IMG/VR virus record: IMGVR_UViG_3300042402_004462
Location: 1 to 43,934 of that record
Length of the DNA: 43,934 nucleotides
Strand: one strand, 5' to 3'
Source: a virus
The translations under genes and the position numbers were made by a program. Shown piece by piece: positions 1-7,154 of the stretch (the first letter of the stretch is position 1; each line of letters begins with the position of its first letter). Below the pieces are notes generated by a model. That model ran no database searches. It was not told where the DNA came from and saw nothing but the letters and a program-made list of their open reading frames with translations.

Positions 1-202
1 TAGGGTGTCTTTTAACCATTCTACTGTTGTCTGTTTTACTTCCATAACATTCTAATTTTTTATTTTTAACATTCCACAAATCTTTTTTTCCCTCAGTCAT
101 ATGACAATTGTGTTTCTTACCGGTTCTCTCAGCAAAATCAACAATCATATCGTTATGACGATTACGAATAAAATGTGGACATTCTTTACAAGGTTTTTTC
201 AC
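1..202 (-). CDS. Partial Cys-rich small protein, DUF6283-like
   Basis: Reading frame open from a GTG at 200-202 to the window edge, so the 3' end is missing. The peptide starts KKPCKECPHF, later has NCHMTEGKK and LECYGSK. The spacing CxxCP...CHxT...C resembles the DUF6283 family of small probable zinc-binding phage proteins; that assignment is by pattern only. The GTG lies only 4 bases after a TACCTTTG promoter element, so the mRNA would be leaderless or nearly so. No ATG is available at the N-terminus. Function unknown. Confidence 0.6.
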   Translation of the reverse strand, partial: MKKPCKECPHFIRNRHNDMIVDFAERTGKKHNCHMTEGKKDLWNVKNKKLECYGSKTDNSRMVKRHP

Positions 203-206
203 CTTA

Positions 207-214
207 CAAAGGTA
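207..214 (-). promoter_or_regulatory. Bacteroidota -7 promoter element TACCTTTG
   Basis: Matches the TAnnTTTG -7 consensus of the Bacteroidota primary sigma factor, read on the minus strand, directly before the GTG start of the partial gene at the window edge. Confidence 0.55.
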
Positions 215-238
215 GGAAATTAAATTTGATTAAACAAA

Positions 239-1867
239 TTATTTGGGGGTTATTCTATACTTAAAAAAGGGTATATTACTTTTAATTTTTTTAACATCCA
301 AAATATCATCATAATTTACTTTTAACATTTCCTCATAAGAAAGTGTATAATCATTATCGTCGTAATTTGATGTTAATTCATCACCTTTTTTAATATTTTT
401 TATTGTTTTACCATAAATCTTATTACCAATTCTGGTGTTTTTAATATTTGGGTTATAACTGTGATTTAAATACCTCAATGGTTCACCACCAAAATATGAT
501 CCACCCTCAATTATTGCATATAAATAAGTTGTATTTTTTTTAATATCTTCTTTTGCAAAAAGACCTTTTCCGGCAATTTTACTTTTTTTTACCTCAATTT
601 TATCATAAATTGAGTTATCTAATTTTTTTTTATCTGACTCTGTAATATAATTATAACTAGTTTGGATTGGTCTTTTACCATATCTTTTTTCCATAAGTTT
701 TTGGTGTAATTCCCAATCTAATATAGATTCATTTGTTTGACCTTTTTCGTCAGGAATTAATGAATAAACTTTTGATATTCTTTTAATTAGTTTTGTTGCA
801 ACATAATTAAATCTTTCACATTCATCTTTGAAAAAGTCCATCTCTCTATTTTCATATTTTGTTACGTGATTACGATATTTGTTAAGAAGTTTTGTTTTGC
901 TTTCTGATGGTGCTTTTCCTCCAAACAATTGTGAAAAAGGTCCCATTTTTGAAAACATAGTTTCTTCATGGGATAAAATATATTTTTCAAAAAATTCCAT
1001 TTTTGTGTTTGATAAATTAATATAAACTAACTCTAAAACCATTTTTATATTTTCTTTGGGTGAATTTTCTTTTGGATTTTCTCCGGCATGTTCAAGTAAA
1101 GCAAAAACTCTATCCATTTGATCGTACAAACTTTGAATTAAATATTCAAAAGAAAAATTTTGTATTTTCTTTAATTCTTTAATTACATCATCATTCATTA
1201 AAAATTCATAAAAATTTTCTCTTGTAATTCCTTTTTGAGTCATTCTTGATGCAACTTCTGTTGGTCTAACCACATTTTCTTCATTTTGAATAAAATAACT
1301 ATATCTCATAAATTCATTAATAACTGGTATTCCAAAGTTTAGTCGACCTGAAGAGTAAGTTTGGTAATCCGCAGTATCACCGGCTAATCCTTTTGTTTTT
1401 TTACTTCTTTTAAATCTGTGCATTAATTCATGGGCCATTGTTGATATATTTTGTGTTTCATATTGTATAAAACTATTATATAAATCACTTGGTTGCCATC
1501 CTTCTGGAACAATAAACTGAATAAATAAATCAATAGTTGATGTTTCAGCGTTAATTTGCATCATAATACCCTCATCAAAATTAAATTCATTTCCAACACC
1601 CATTGAAGCAATTACAGCTTCAGTACCATCATATTCCTCTAATTCTTCAACTTTTATAAGTAAATTTAAATTTGTAAAATTTACATCAGAAACCCTTAAA
1701 TCAATTTCAATATCTTCAAATAAGTATTTTTCTTTATTTGAGTTAATTTCTTTTAATTTACTCTTAACAATATCATATAGTACTTTTCCTTCATCAAGGA
1801 TATTTTCCGGAACACCTACGGCTTCTTTGATTAATTTTAATTGAGATTCTGTTATAATGATTTTCAT
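239..1867 (-). CDS. Zinc metallopeptidase-SET domain fusion with N-terminal leader
   Basis: 542 aa. Residues 1-15 are a short leader (MKIIITESQLKLIKE) ending in an IKE|A site like those cut by T4-type prohead proteases. A metallopeptidase-like part carries HELMH at 146-150 (HExxH zinc motif) with a likely third ligand E204 in RPTEVASR. Residues ~422-510 form a SET lysine-methyltransferase domain: KSKIAGKGLFA (SAM-binding loop), RYLNHSYNPN at 465-474 (classic NHSxxPN) and GDELTSNY ending at Y502 (catalytic Tyr position). All core SET motifs are present. A TATATTTAT box lies 5' of the ATG. The neighbours give no direct partner. SET assignment is strong; protease activity and the substrates are unknown. 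It may be a head-packaged, injected effector (inference). Confidence 0.85.
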   Translation of the reverse strand: MKIIITESQLKLIKEAVGVPENILDEGKVLYDIVKSKLKEINSNKEKYLFEDIEIDLRVSDVNFTNLNLLIKVEELEEYDGTEAVIASMGVGNEFNFDEGIMMQINAETSTIDLFIQFIVPEGWQPSDLYNSFIQYETQNISTMAHELMHRFKRSKKTKGLAGDTADYQTYSSGRLNFGIPVINEFMRYSYFIQNEENVVRPTEVASRMTQKGITRENFYEFLMNDDVIKELKKIQNFSFEYLIQSLYDQMDRVFALLEHAGENPKENSPKENIKMVLELVYINLSNTKMEFFEKYILSHEETMFSKMGPFSQLFGGKAPSESKTKLLNKYRNHVTKYENREMDFFKDECERFNYVATKLIKRISKVYSLIPDEKGQTNESILDWELHQKLMEKRYGKRPIQTSYNYITESDKKKLDNSIYDKIEVKKSKIAGKGLFAKEDIKKNTTYLYAIIEGGSYFGGEPLRYLNHSYNPNIKNTRIGNKIYGKTIKNIKKGDELTSNYDDNDYTLSYEEMLKVNYDDILDVKKIKSNIPFFKYRITPK

Positions 1868-1871
1868 AATA

Positions 1872-1880
1872 ATAAATATA
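1872..1880 (-). promoter_or_regulatory. TATATTTAT box (putative phage late promoter)
   Basis: Lies a few bases before the ATG at 1867. It is one of a set of similar (G)ATATTTAT(A/T) boxes placed close to start codons across the window, mostly of likely virion genes. Confidence 0.4.
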
Positions 1881-1882
1881 AT

Positions 1883-1908
1883 GGAGTTGTGATTTAACCC
1901 ACAACTCC
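1883..1908 (-). terminator. 9-bp perfect hairpin at the end of the phosphoesterase gene
   Basis: GGAGTTGTG (1883-1891) pairs with CACAACTCC (1900-1908), with an 8-base loop that contains the stop codon of the upstream gene. The run after it is AT-rich rather than pure T, so it may be a terminator or an mRNA-stabilising hairpin. It separates the phosphoesterase gene from the box of the next gene. Confidence 0.5.
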
Positions 1909-2547
1909 AACTAAATCATCTAAATGGTGATCTCCGGACATATCAGACCCTATTGGTCTTTTATCCATAATTTTAATGATGTCTGAAATATCATATGGGT
2001 CCATACCATTTCCATCAACACCAACATCCATTTTTTTACCATTACCGAATTTAGCTTCTCTTCCAAGATGTACGTGTCCGTGCAAATGGATTACACCTTT
2101 GTTTAGACCGTTCCAGCTTTGGAGTGGATAATGACATAAAACAAAGTTTCTATCATTTATTTTAACTTCAAGGTAGTGTTGAACACTTAAAAATCGTCCT
2201 TGAATAAAATCTCTATTTTTTTCTATACTTGTATCATGATTTCCTAATATAAGGTGAATGTTTTTACACACCAGTCTATCAAGGAATAATCCGATATTAT
2301 CAAATCCCCCAAATGAAACATCACCTAACATTATTAGTGTGTCGTCTTGTCCTACCATATTGTTAATACCGTCAATAAGTCTTTCGTTCATTTGGTCTAT
2401 GGTTTCAAAATCCCTCACCGAATCAACTGGTATTTGTCCATCCTTGGTTCTCCAGTTTGTCACACCACGAACAATGTTTTTGTGTCCGTAGTGTGTATCT
2501 GAAGTGATATATACTTTTCCTGTTGTTAATATTTTTTTAAAGCTCAT
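1894..2547 (-). CDS. Calcineurin-like metallophosphoesterase
   Basis: 217 aa. All metal-binding blocks of the calcineurin-like superfamily are present in order: SDTHYGHKN (D17, H19), GDVSFGG (~75), GNHD (~103), CHYP (~139) and HGHVH near 156-160. This is the compact single-domain type common in phages and bacteria; substrates in this group range from nucleotides to phosphodiesters, so the exact reaction is not predictable. It follows the WC-module gene by 11 bases in the same direction and its stop codon sits in the hairpin at 1883-1908. It is distinct from the Mre11-like gene at 31517. Confidence 0.85.
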   Translation of the reverse strand: MSFKKILTTGKVYITSDTHYGHKNIVRGVTNWRTKDGQIPVDSVRDFETIDQMNERLIDGINNMVGQDDTLIMLGDVSFGGFDNIGLFLDRLVCKNIHLILGNHDTSIEKNRDFIQGRFLSVQHYLEVKINDRNFVLCHYPLQSWNGLNKGVIHLHGHVHLGREAKFGNGKKMDVGVDGNGMDPYDISDIIKIMDKRPIGSDMSGDHHLDDLVGVVG

Positions 2548-2558
2548 AATTTTTATTT

Positions 2559-3551
2559 TTAAGGTAAATCATCTAAATAATCTATATTATAATTTACATC
2601 TGGTCTACTACTAATTGTTTGGATACTAGGAGGTTCAGGACTAATCGGTTGTAATCTTGCTTGTATCCCCATTAATGTCCTCATCCTAGTAATCATTTCA
2701 TCTGAAGATATATTTTGTCTTGAATCGTTACTTATTGTCTCAATTACATCTCCGCTAAGTGTCGTACCTGTAATGTAATTACCACCAAAGACATGTCTAC
2801 CATCCCACATTCTAAGTGCCATATCTCTTCGTGATACAATATCATTCGGAATTTCAGATATTTTAATACCAGTTAAGTCTATAGTTCTTTCATCCTTTTG
2901 TAATTCATTTCTAATTTTTAAAAACAATTCATCTGGAATCCAGTCTATAAACATTGGACTAACTTCACTATCGTCCGCGGTCCAAGCTTGGAATTTATCA
3001 TTTCTGTAATCCCTTGAGAAAGCGATTTTAGTGTTGATTTTTTTATTTAACACATAAATCAACCTATGTGTTGTTAAATATTGATTCCAATACTTTTCCT
3101 GTGTAACACACCATTTTGTGTTTGCACCATACGCTTGTGACGCTTCAAAACTTAATGGTGTTAGAATAAACCAGGTATCATCCTCATAAATTTTTAAAAT
3201 TTCTTTTTCAAGTTTTTTTCTGTTTTCAATTTCTTCGGCGGCTTTAACGACATCGTTTAATTCTAAAAAATTAGTATACTGACTAATATCTTTTTGTTTA
3301 ATTCTATTTGCTCTTGAGTGTCTTTCAAATTCATTTAGAGTTTCAATTTCACCAGAACCAAATAGGAATACACCCATATATCCCATGAACTCCTCTTTAT
3401 TTGGACTATAATACTGACTATCTCTTTTGAAGTTTTTAATCAAAAATTCTATATACTTGTATGAATCGGTTGGGTCCAAATAAGAAATTATATCAATTAT
3501 TGATACATTTAAATCCGGATGTTGTTCTTTTAATCTATCTAATCTACTCAT
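2559..3551 (-). CDS. Unknown protein with WC module
   Basis: 330 aa. Residues ~122-200 hold a block with YEDDTWFILTP, a TKWCVT core (W147, C148) and LIYVLNKK, followed by WTADDSEV. The same pattern (YEDDNILIF, RRWCTS, LYYIINKN) occurs in the 652-aa protein at 13910, so the two share a domain. After it, residues ~233-250 (IDLTGIKISEIPNDIV) look like one leucine-rich repeat. Its ATG overlaps the stop of the kinase gene (ATGA), so the two are probably translationally coupled. No catalytic family recognised; function unknown. Confidence 0.7.
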   Translation of the reverse strand: MSRLDRLKEQHPDLNVSIIDIISYLDPTDSYKYIEFLIKNFKRDSQYYSPNKEEFMGYMGVFLFGSGEIETLNEFERHSRANRIKQKDISQYTNFLELNDVVKAAEEIENRKKLEKEILKIYEDDTWFILTPLSFEASQAYGANTKWCVTQEKYWNQYLTTHRLIYVLNKKINTKIAFSRDYRNDKFQAWTADDSEVSPMFIDWIPDELFLKIRNELQKDERTIDLTGIKISEIPNDIVSRRDMALRMWDGRHVFGGNYITGTTLSGDVIETISNDSRQNISSDEMITRMRTLMGIQARLQPISPEPPSIQTISSRPDVNYNIDYLDDLP

Positions 3552-3943
3552 AATTTTATTTCAAAACGATTTTTCATTTGTTCTATTTTATCTTCTGGAA
3601 CTCCGTGTTGGTTTATTCCTTCGTGACGATTTTCAACAATTATTGAAAATACTTTATACCCATACTGTTTTGCGAGTTCAAGGTATGGCTCCATCTCCCA
3701 CTCTTGAGTGAAAGTATTTGACACAACAATTTTTTCACGAGCAACAGCCATATCAGTTTTAACCCTATCTAAACACCAAGCGTGAGCATTTTTAATTTTT
3801 GTTCCGTCAAAAACGTAATTACTTTCTTGGTCCAAAAAATACATGTCAGCTTCGTAATGATTATCAGATAAAGTTTTAGCAAATGTACTCTTACCACTTC
3901 CAGGGATTCCTCTTACGATATATAATATTTTTTCCATAGTCAT
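3548..3943 (-). CDS. P-loop kinase, polynucleotide-kinase-like
   Basis: 131 aa (129 if the ATG two codons in is used). A near-N-terminal Walker A, GIPGSGKST (12-20), then VVSNTFTQEWEMEPY and a C-terminal helix fit the AAA_33/T4 Pnk-kinase-type fold that transfers phosphate to small molecules or nucleic acid 5' ends. No phosphatase domain is attached, unlike T4 PseT. Its start overlaps the stop of the preceding gene (TAATG) and its stop overlaps the next start (ATGA), making a three-gene operon with the unknown 70-aa gene and the WC-module gene. Substrate unknown. Confidence 0.75.
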   Translation of the reverse strand: MTMEKILYIVRGIPGSGKSTFAKTLSDNHYEADMYFLDQESNYVFDGTKIKNAHAWCLDRVKTDMAVAREKIVVSNTFTQEWEMEPYLELAKQYGYKVFSIIVENRHEGINQHGVPEDKIEQMKNRFEIKL

Positions 3944-4155
3944 TATGCTTTAATCCAACTTGCCCAGTTTTCTGGATTTACTTTAATTAAACCTTTTTCA
4001 ATCAAATCATAAGCAATATAAGAAGTTTTATAATAAAAATATTTATCATAACCTTTTTTATCTTTTGTTAAAAACTCAATTAGATCAAAATTCCATACTA
4101 CACCATCTTTTTCAAGTTTGTCCAAAAATAACTGTTCTTTCTTTGTGATTTTCAT
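3943..4155 (-). CDS. Small hypothetical protein (70 aa)
   Basis: The start is placed at the ATG at 4153-4155 (MKITKKEQLF), because a TATCTTTG promoter element ends only 4 bases before it; a longer open frame to 4203 would put the promoter inside the gene. The protein is charged and aromatic (KKGYDKYFYYKTSYIAYDLI) and resembles a small winged-helix-like fold in pattern, which is only a guess. First gene of the operon with the kinase and the WC-module protein. Confidence 0.6.
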   Translation of the reverse strand: MKITKKEQLFLDKLEKDGVVWNFDLIEFLTKDKKGYDKYFYYKTSYIAYDLIEKGLIKVNPENWASWIKA

Positions 4156-4159
4156 ACTA

Positions 4160-4167
4160 CAAAGATA
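4160..4167 (-). promoter_or_regulatory. Bacteroidota -7 promoter element TATCTTTG
   Basis: Exact TAnnTTTG match four bases before the ATG at 4155. An mRNA starting here would have almost no leader. Confidence 0.6.
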
Positions 4168-4184
4168 TATATTTTTTTTTAATA

Positions 4185-4216
4185 AAACAAGAAAAGGAAC
4201 CATTTCTGATTCCTTT
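4185..4216 (-). terminator. Rho-independent terminator
   Basis: AAAGGAA (4193-4199) pairs with TTCCTTT (4210-4216); on the minus strand the stem is followed by TTTTCTTGTTTTATT. It ends the transcript of the 90-aa gene. The rest of the gap to 4275 holds a GACATTGAATGTC palindrome and a 7-bp hairpin CCTTGTT/AACAAGG (4252-4272), so the intergenic stretch is unusually rich in stems. Confidence 0.6.
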
Positions 4217-4275
4217 AATTTGGGTCGACATTGAATGTCAACTCTCCACCACCTTGTTTTGATAGAACAAGGAAA

Positions 4276-4548
4276 CTAGTTTGTAACCAACGCCTCAATC
4301 TTACTCTTAACCTGTTCGGTTATTGATATTTCTTTTGTGTTTGTAACTATAATACAGTCAACCAAAGTTTTTGCTGGTATGTTTACATAAAATGTATCAC
4401 CATTAAAAAAAGATAAATTTTCTTTTAACTCAACACTTGCATGGACCATTTTCAAAAACAATCTAAATTGTGTTTGATCCATAAATGTTTCATTCAATAA
4501 CTCACCAAATGTTTCGTGTAATATTCTTATGTTAAATCCTATTTTCAT
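4276..4548 (-). CDS. Hypothetical protein (90 aa)
   Basis: The start is placed at the ATG at 4546-4548 (MKIGFNIRILHETFG), four bases after a TATATTTG promoter element; the frame is open further upstream, but only through the promoter. A soluble alpha/beta protein with FFNGDTFYVNIPAKT near the middle. Not recognised. It stands alone, with its own promoter and a downstream terminator at 4185-4216. Confidence 0.6.
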   Translation of the reverse strand: MKIGFNIRILHETFGELLNETFMDQTQFRLFLKMVHASVELKENLSFFNGDTFYVNIPAKTLVDCIIVTNTKEISITEQVKSKIEALVTN

Positions 4549-4552
4549 AATA

Positions 4553-4560
4553 CAAATATA
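4553..4560 (-). promoter_or_regulatory. Bacteroidota -7 promoter element TATATTTG
   Basis: TAnnTTTG match ending 4 bases before the ATG at 4548, with TTTG-rich sequence about 19 bases upstream as a possible -33 element. Confidence 0.55.
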
Positions 4561-4579
4561 GAACAAATTTTGATATAAA

Positions 4580-4619
4580 ACAAAAAATCCCATGAATTAT
4601 TTTACTAATCTATGGGATT
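4580..4619 (-). terminator. Terminator after the Nudix gene
   Basis: AATCCCAT (4586-4593) and ATGGGATT (4612-4619) form an 8-bp stem followed on the minus strand by TTTTTTG. On the plus strand the stem is followed by ATTTTTTT, so it may work both ways. The rest of the 4594-4709 gap holds an AACCA...TGGTTTTTTT stem and a GTATTATAAATAC palindrome but no gene. Confidence 0.6.
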
Positions 4620-4709
4620 ATTTTTTTAGTAACCAACTAATAAATTTGAAAGGGGTGGTTTTTTTGTTTTGTGTATTATAAATACATCTAAATTTTCAAA
4701 AATTCAATG

Positions 4710-5129
4710 TTACTTGAAGATTTTTTCAATTATTTTCTTTAATTGATCATTATTTCTGTTAATCGGTATCTCGTCTTTACCAAAATATTCACACATTGTG
4801 TGTTCGTGTCCATCTTTTGCTTTTTTAAGATCCGGTTCCAACTTACTTTTTGAGTTATGATAAAAGACAAACATTACACCTTTTTTATCTTTTAGATTGT
4901 TTTTATAGATATGTAATAATCCTGCCAGATCTAACTTACCATTTATTTTTAAATTGGTCTCTTCTTTAAATTCTCTTAACGCACCATCCTTTGGGTCCTC
5001 ACCTTTTTCTAGGTGTCCGGATGGAACGGACCACTCATTTGGTAATGATTCTTTGGGTCCTCTTTTACAAAGAAGAACTTTATCTCTGTATTTTACTATT
5101 ATACCACCGTATCTTTTGAATTGACTCAT
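4710..5129 (-). CDS. Nudix hydrolase
   Basis: 139 aa. Carries a full Nudix box, GHLEKGEDPKDGALREF then KEETNL, matching GX5EX7REUXEEXGU, preceded by KVLLCKRGP and NEWSVPSG. It hydrolyses a nucleoside diphosphate linked to another group; candidates are oxidised nucleotides, mRNA caps or ADP-ribose, not decidable here. The start is the ATG at 5127-5129: the frame is open much further but would run through the divergent DUF192 gene. The start lies in a palindrome shared with that gene. Confidence 0.85.
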   Translation of the reverse strand: MSQFKRYGGIIVKYRDKVLLCKRGPKESLPNEWSVPSGHLEKGEDPKDGALREFKEETNLKINGKLDLAGLLHIYKNNLKDKKGVMFVFYHNSKSKLEPDLKKAKDGHEHTMCEYFGKDEIPINRNNDQLKKIIEKIFK

Positions 5130-5142
5130 ATTTATAAATATG
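5127..5142. promoter_or_regulatory. 16-bp palindrome holding both divergent start codons
   Basis: CATATTTATAAATATG is a perfect palindrome: its last three bases are the ATG of the plus-strand DUF192 gene and its first three, read on the minus strand, are the ATG of the Nudix gene. Each strand reads TATAAATATG, which contains the T4 late promoter core TATAAATA. Whether it acts as promoter core or operator is not decided. Confidence 0.5.
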
Positions 5143-5487
5143 GAATTAGTTATAAATAATAATTTATTTAATGTAAAGACTGTCATGACCCGAAAAGACA
5201 TTGAAAGGGGTATGATGGGTAAAAAATTCAACAAAGATTTTAATGGTATGTTATTTTTAATGGATGATAAAGAACATTCTTTCTGGATGAAAGATTGTAT
5301 TACATCACTTGACATAATCTTTATTAAAAATAATAAGATAACTAAAATCCATAAAAATTGTAAACCGTGTAGAACTGATGATTGTGAAAGATATACCGGT
5401 AAGGGTGATATGGTCTTAGAAATAAATGGTGGTGATTGTGATAAATACGATATTGTTGTTGGTGATAAACTAATTTTCCAGGATTAA
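5140..5487 (+). CDS. DUF192 family protein
   Basis: 115 aa. Matches the DUF192 pattern: an ERGMMGKK block, GMLFLM, SFWMKDCITSLDIIFI and MVLEINGGDCDKYDIVVGD. Function of this widespread small beta-barrel family is not established. Two extra cysteines (CKPCRTDDC) sit in the middle. A short plus-strand gene among minus-strand neighbours, divergent from the Nudix gene and ending one base before the lipoprotein gene on the other strand. Confidence 0.85.
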   Translation: MELVINNNLFNVKTVMTRKDIERGMMGKKFNKDFNGMLFLMDDKEHSFWMKDCITSLDIIFIKNNKITKIHKNCKPCRTDDCERYTGKGDMVLEINGGDCDKYDIVVGDKLIFQD

Positions 5488-6120
5488 TTATTTTATACTA
5501 ACCGTATTATCAAGTATATTGGGGTTTTCAATTAATTTATCCGGAGTTGTTTTAACCATTAAAGCTGTCCCACTTTTAGATTTAATAGATAAGTTATTTG
5601 AGTATTCATTTATTGGTTTATCAAATCTAAGTATTGATGTGTAGTTACCTAACTTTAATTTTTCTATACTAACCTTATCTAACTGATTTAAAAATTCCAT
5701 TGAGTATTCTGGAACACCCTTACTGAATTTATTATCTGAGTAGTTAAGCCAAGACTTATTGTCTTTTGTTTCTAATGCAGCTTTAATTGCTTTTTCAAGA
5801 TCGTCAACATTTTCAAAGTCACATTGTATTTTAATTATAAAATCGGTATAATTTTCTGAAATCACAACATTAGTTATACCTTTTTGTTTCGATAGTAAAG
5901 TTTTGAATTTACTTACCTTATTTTTTATTTCAGGAAGTTTCATAACTTTTTTACCATCAATAGAATCAAGGGCTAAAATTGAATTTACATTTACTTTACT
6001 TTGACTCAAATTGACTGCGTACTTGAATGTCCCTGAGCCGTCAAGGTTTAATTTAATATCATCTATGATTTCAACACAAGAGGTTAAAATAAAAAGTAAA
6101 ACTAAATAAAGGTATTTCAT
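5488..6120 (-). CDS. Putative lipoprotein
   Basis: 210 aa. N-terminus MKYLYLVLLFILTSCVE is a short signal peptide with a lipobox cysteine at residue 15, so the protein is probably exported and lipidated by the host. The mature part is alpha/beta with a repeated strand pattern (IKLNLDGSGTFKYAVNLS near the start), typical of Bacteroidota surface or periplasmic lipoproteins. No enzyme motif. It overlaps the DUF3310 gene by 4 bases. A superinfection-exclusion or envelope role is possible but not shown. Confidence 0.65.
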   Translation of the reverse strand: MKYLYLVLLFILTSCVEIIDDIKLNLDGSGTFKYAVNLSQSKVNVNSILALDSIDGKKVMKLPEIKNKVSKFKTLLSKQKGITNVVISENYTDFIIKIQCDFENVDDLEKAIKAALETKDNKSWLNYSDNKFSKGVPEYSMEFLNQLDKVSIEKLKLGNYTSILRFDKPINEYSNNLSIKSKSGTALMVKTTPDKLIENPNILDNTVSIK

Positions 6121-6362
6121 TTTTTTTCTAATTGGTTGATGTGATGTTGCAAATACCAGACCGCTTTCTTCAAATCTTCCAATTCTTTTTCTTTATTTTT
6201 TTTACCAGCTCTTGAGATATATTTTACGGTATTACCTAAAGCAAAGCCTAGGTCCCAGGCATCAATAACTTTTATTGCCTCGTAAAGATTTTCTTCACCA
6301 CCATAATGATTTGGGTGGTTTACCATTTCATTTTCAGAATGATGTTTCTTGTGTTTTCCCAT
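6117..6362 (-). CDS. DUF3310 family protein
   Basis: 81 aa from the ATG at 6360-6362. The pattern VNHPNHYGG ... EAIKVIDAW ... GNTVKYISRAGKKN ... EDLKKAVWYLQHHI is the DUF3310 family of small phage proteins (SaV-like), often located in nucleotide-metabolism regions; their function is not established. An in-frame TTG four codons upstream is less likely. It overlaps the end of the 260-aa gene by 29 bases. Confidence 0.85.
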   Translation of the reverse strand: MGKHKKHHSENEMVNHPNHYGGEENLYEAIKVIDAWDLGFALGNTVKYISRAGKKNKEKELEDLKKAVWYLQHHINQLEKK

Positions 6363-7116
6363 AGTGCGTTTCAATAATTTGTTTTTGGTTCACATATGAA
6401 ATCAACTTTCTTTTGAAGAGTGGTAGTAATGTTTCATTTATTGGAAAATTTCCCCTACTTATCATTTCAACCACCGGAAGTTTTGATTTACCTTCTGTGT
6501 TCCATTGACTAAATGTAGTTATTATTTTGGGTATTGTCAAATCATTTTTTTCTTCGTCATAAATAAGATTAACAACTACTTTGTTTTCTGGTGATCCTTT
6601 GGCCGCTGGTTTATTCTCATATTCCCAAACAAATAATTTATTTATTTCTTTATCAAAATAATAAAAATATCCTTTTGATGATAAAACATTTTTAATGTTC
6701 TTTTTAACTTTCAAATGAATACTATCAAAAACTAATTCCCAAACCGATTTTGCAATTCCAAAATACTCAAACATTCTTGGGGCTGAGTAAGTTAAAATCT
6801 TAATAAATTCTTCATACTCATCATGTGACATTTGTGGAACTTCTTTGATTTTAAGGTCCTTAACAAGTAATTCATCATCAACCGATGTAAATCTTTTTGT
6901 TGTATATAAGAGTTTTTTATCTTTGACTAAAGTTTGTAAGTTTGCTAAATGTAATGACAACTCAATAAAACTTGGATATAACTCCATTTTATCTAGTTTT
7001 TCACCCATTTTTTGGAAATATGATAGTAACTTGTATTCTTTGTGTTCTCTGTCAATTGGTTTTTCAAACATCCAGTCGGTGCTCATCAAAAATTCTATTT
7101 TCTTTTTTCTTGCCAT
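6334..7116 (-). CDS. Hypothetical protein (260 aa)
   Basis: A basic start (MARKKKIEFLMSTDWMF) then a mixed helical domain with YPSFIELSLHLANLQ, and a C-terminal part with VVVNLIYDEEKNDLTIP. Not recognised as a named family. The intergenic stretch before it is short, and its end overlaps DUF3310. The even amino-acid composition and good codon structure make it a real gene; function unknown. Confidence 0.65.
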   Translation of the reverse strand: MARKKKIEFLMSTDWMFEKPIDREHKEYKLLSYFQKMGEKLDKMELYPSFIELSLHLANLQTLVKDKKLLYTTKRFTSVDDELLVKDLKIKEVPQMSHDEYEEFIKILTYSAPRMFEYFGIAKSVWELVFDSIHLKVKKNIKNVLSSKGYFYYFDKEINKLFVWEYENKPAAKGSPENKVVVNLIYDEEKNDLTIPKIITTFSQWNTEGKSKLPVVEMISRGNFPINETLLPLFKRKLISYVNQKQIIETHYGKTQETSF

Positions 7117-7154
7117 TTGACATAATAATAATCATTTAATATTACCTGTAAATA

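Noticed and set aside
5130-5315. Longer version of the Nudix protein
   Set aside because: The extra N-terminus overlaps the divergent DUF192 gene antisense and lacks protein character; the ATG at 5129 fits the fold and palindrome.
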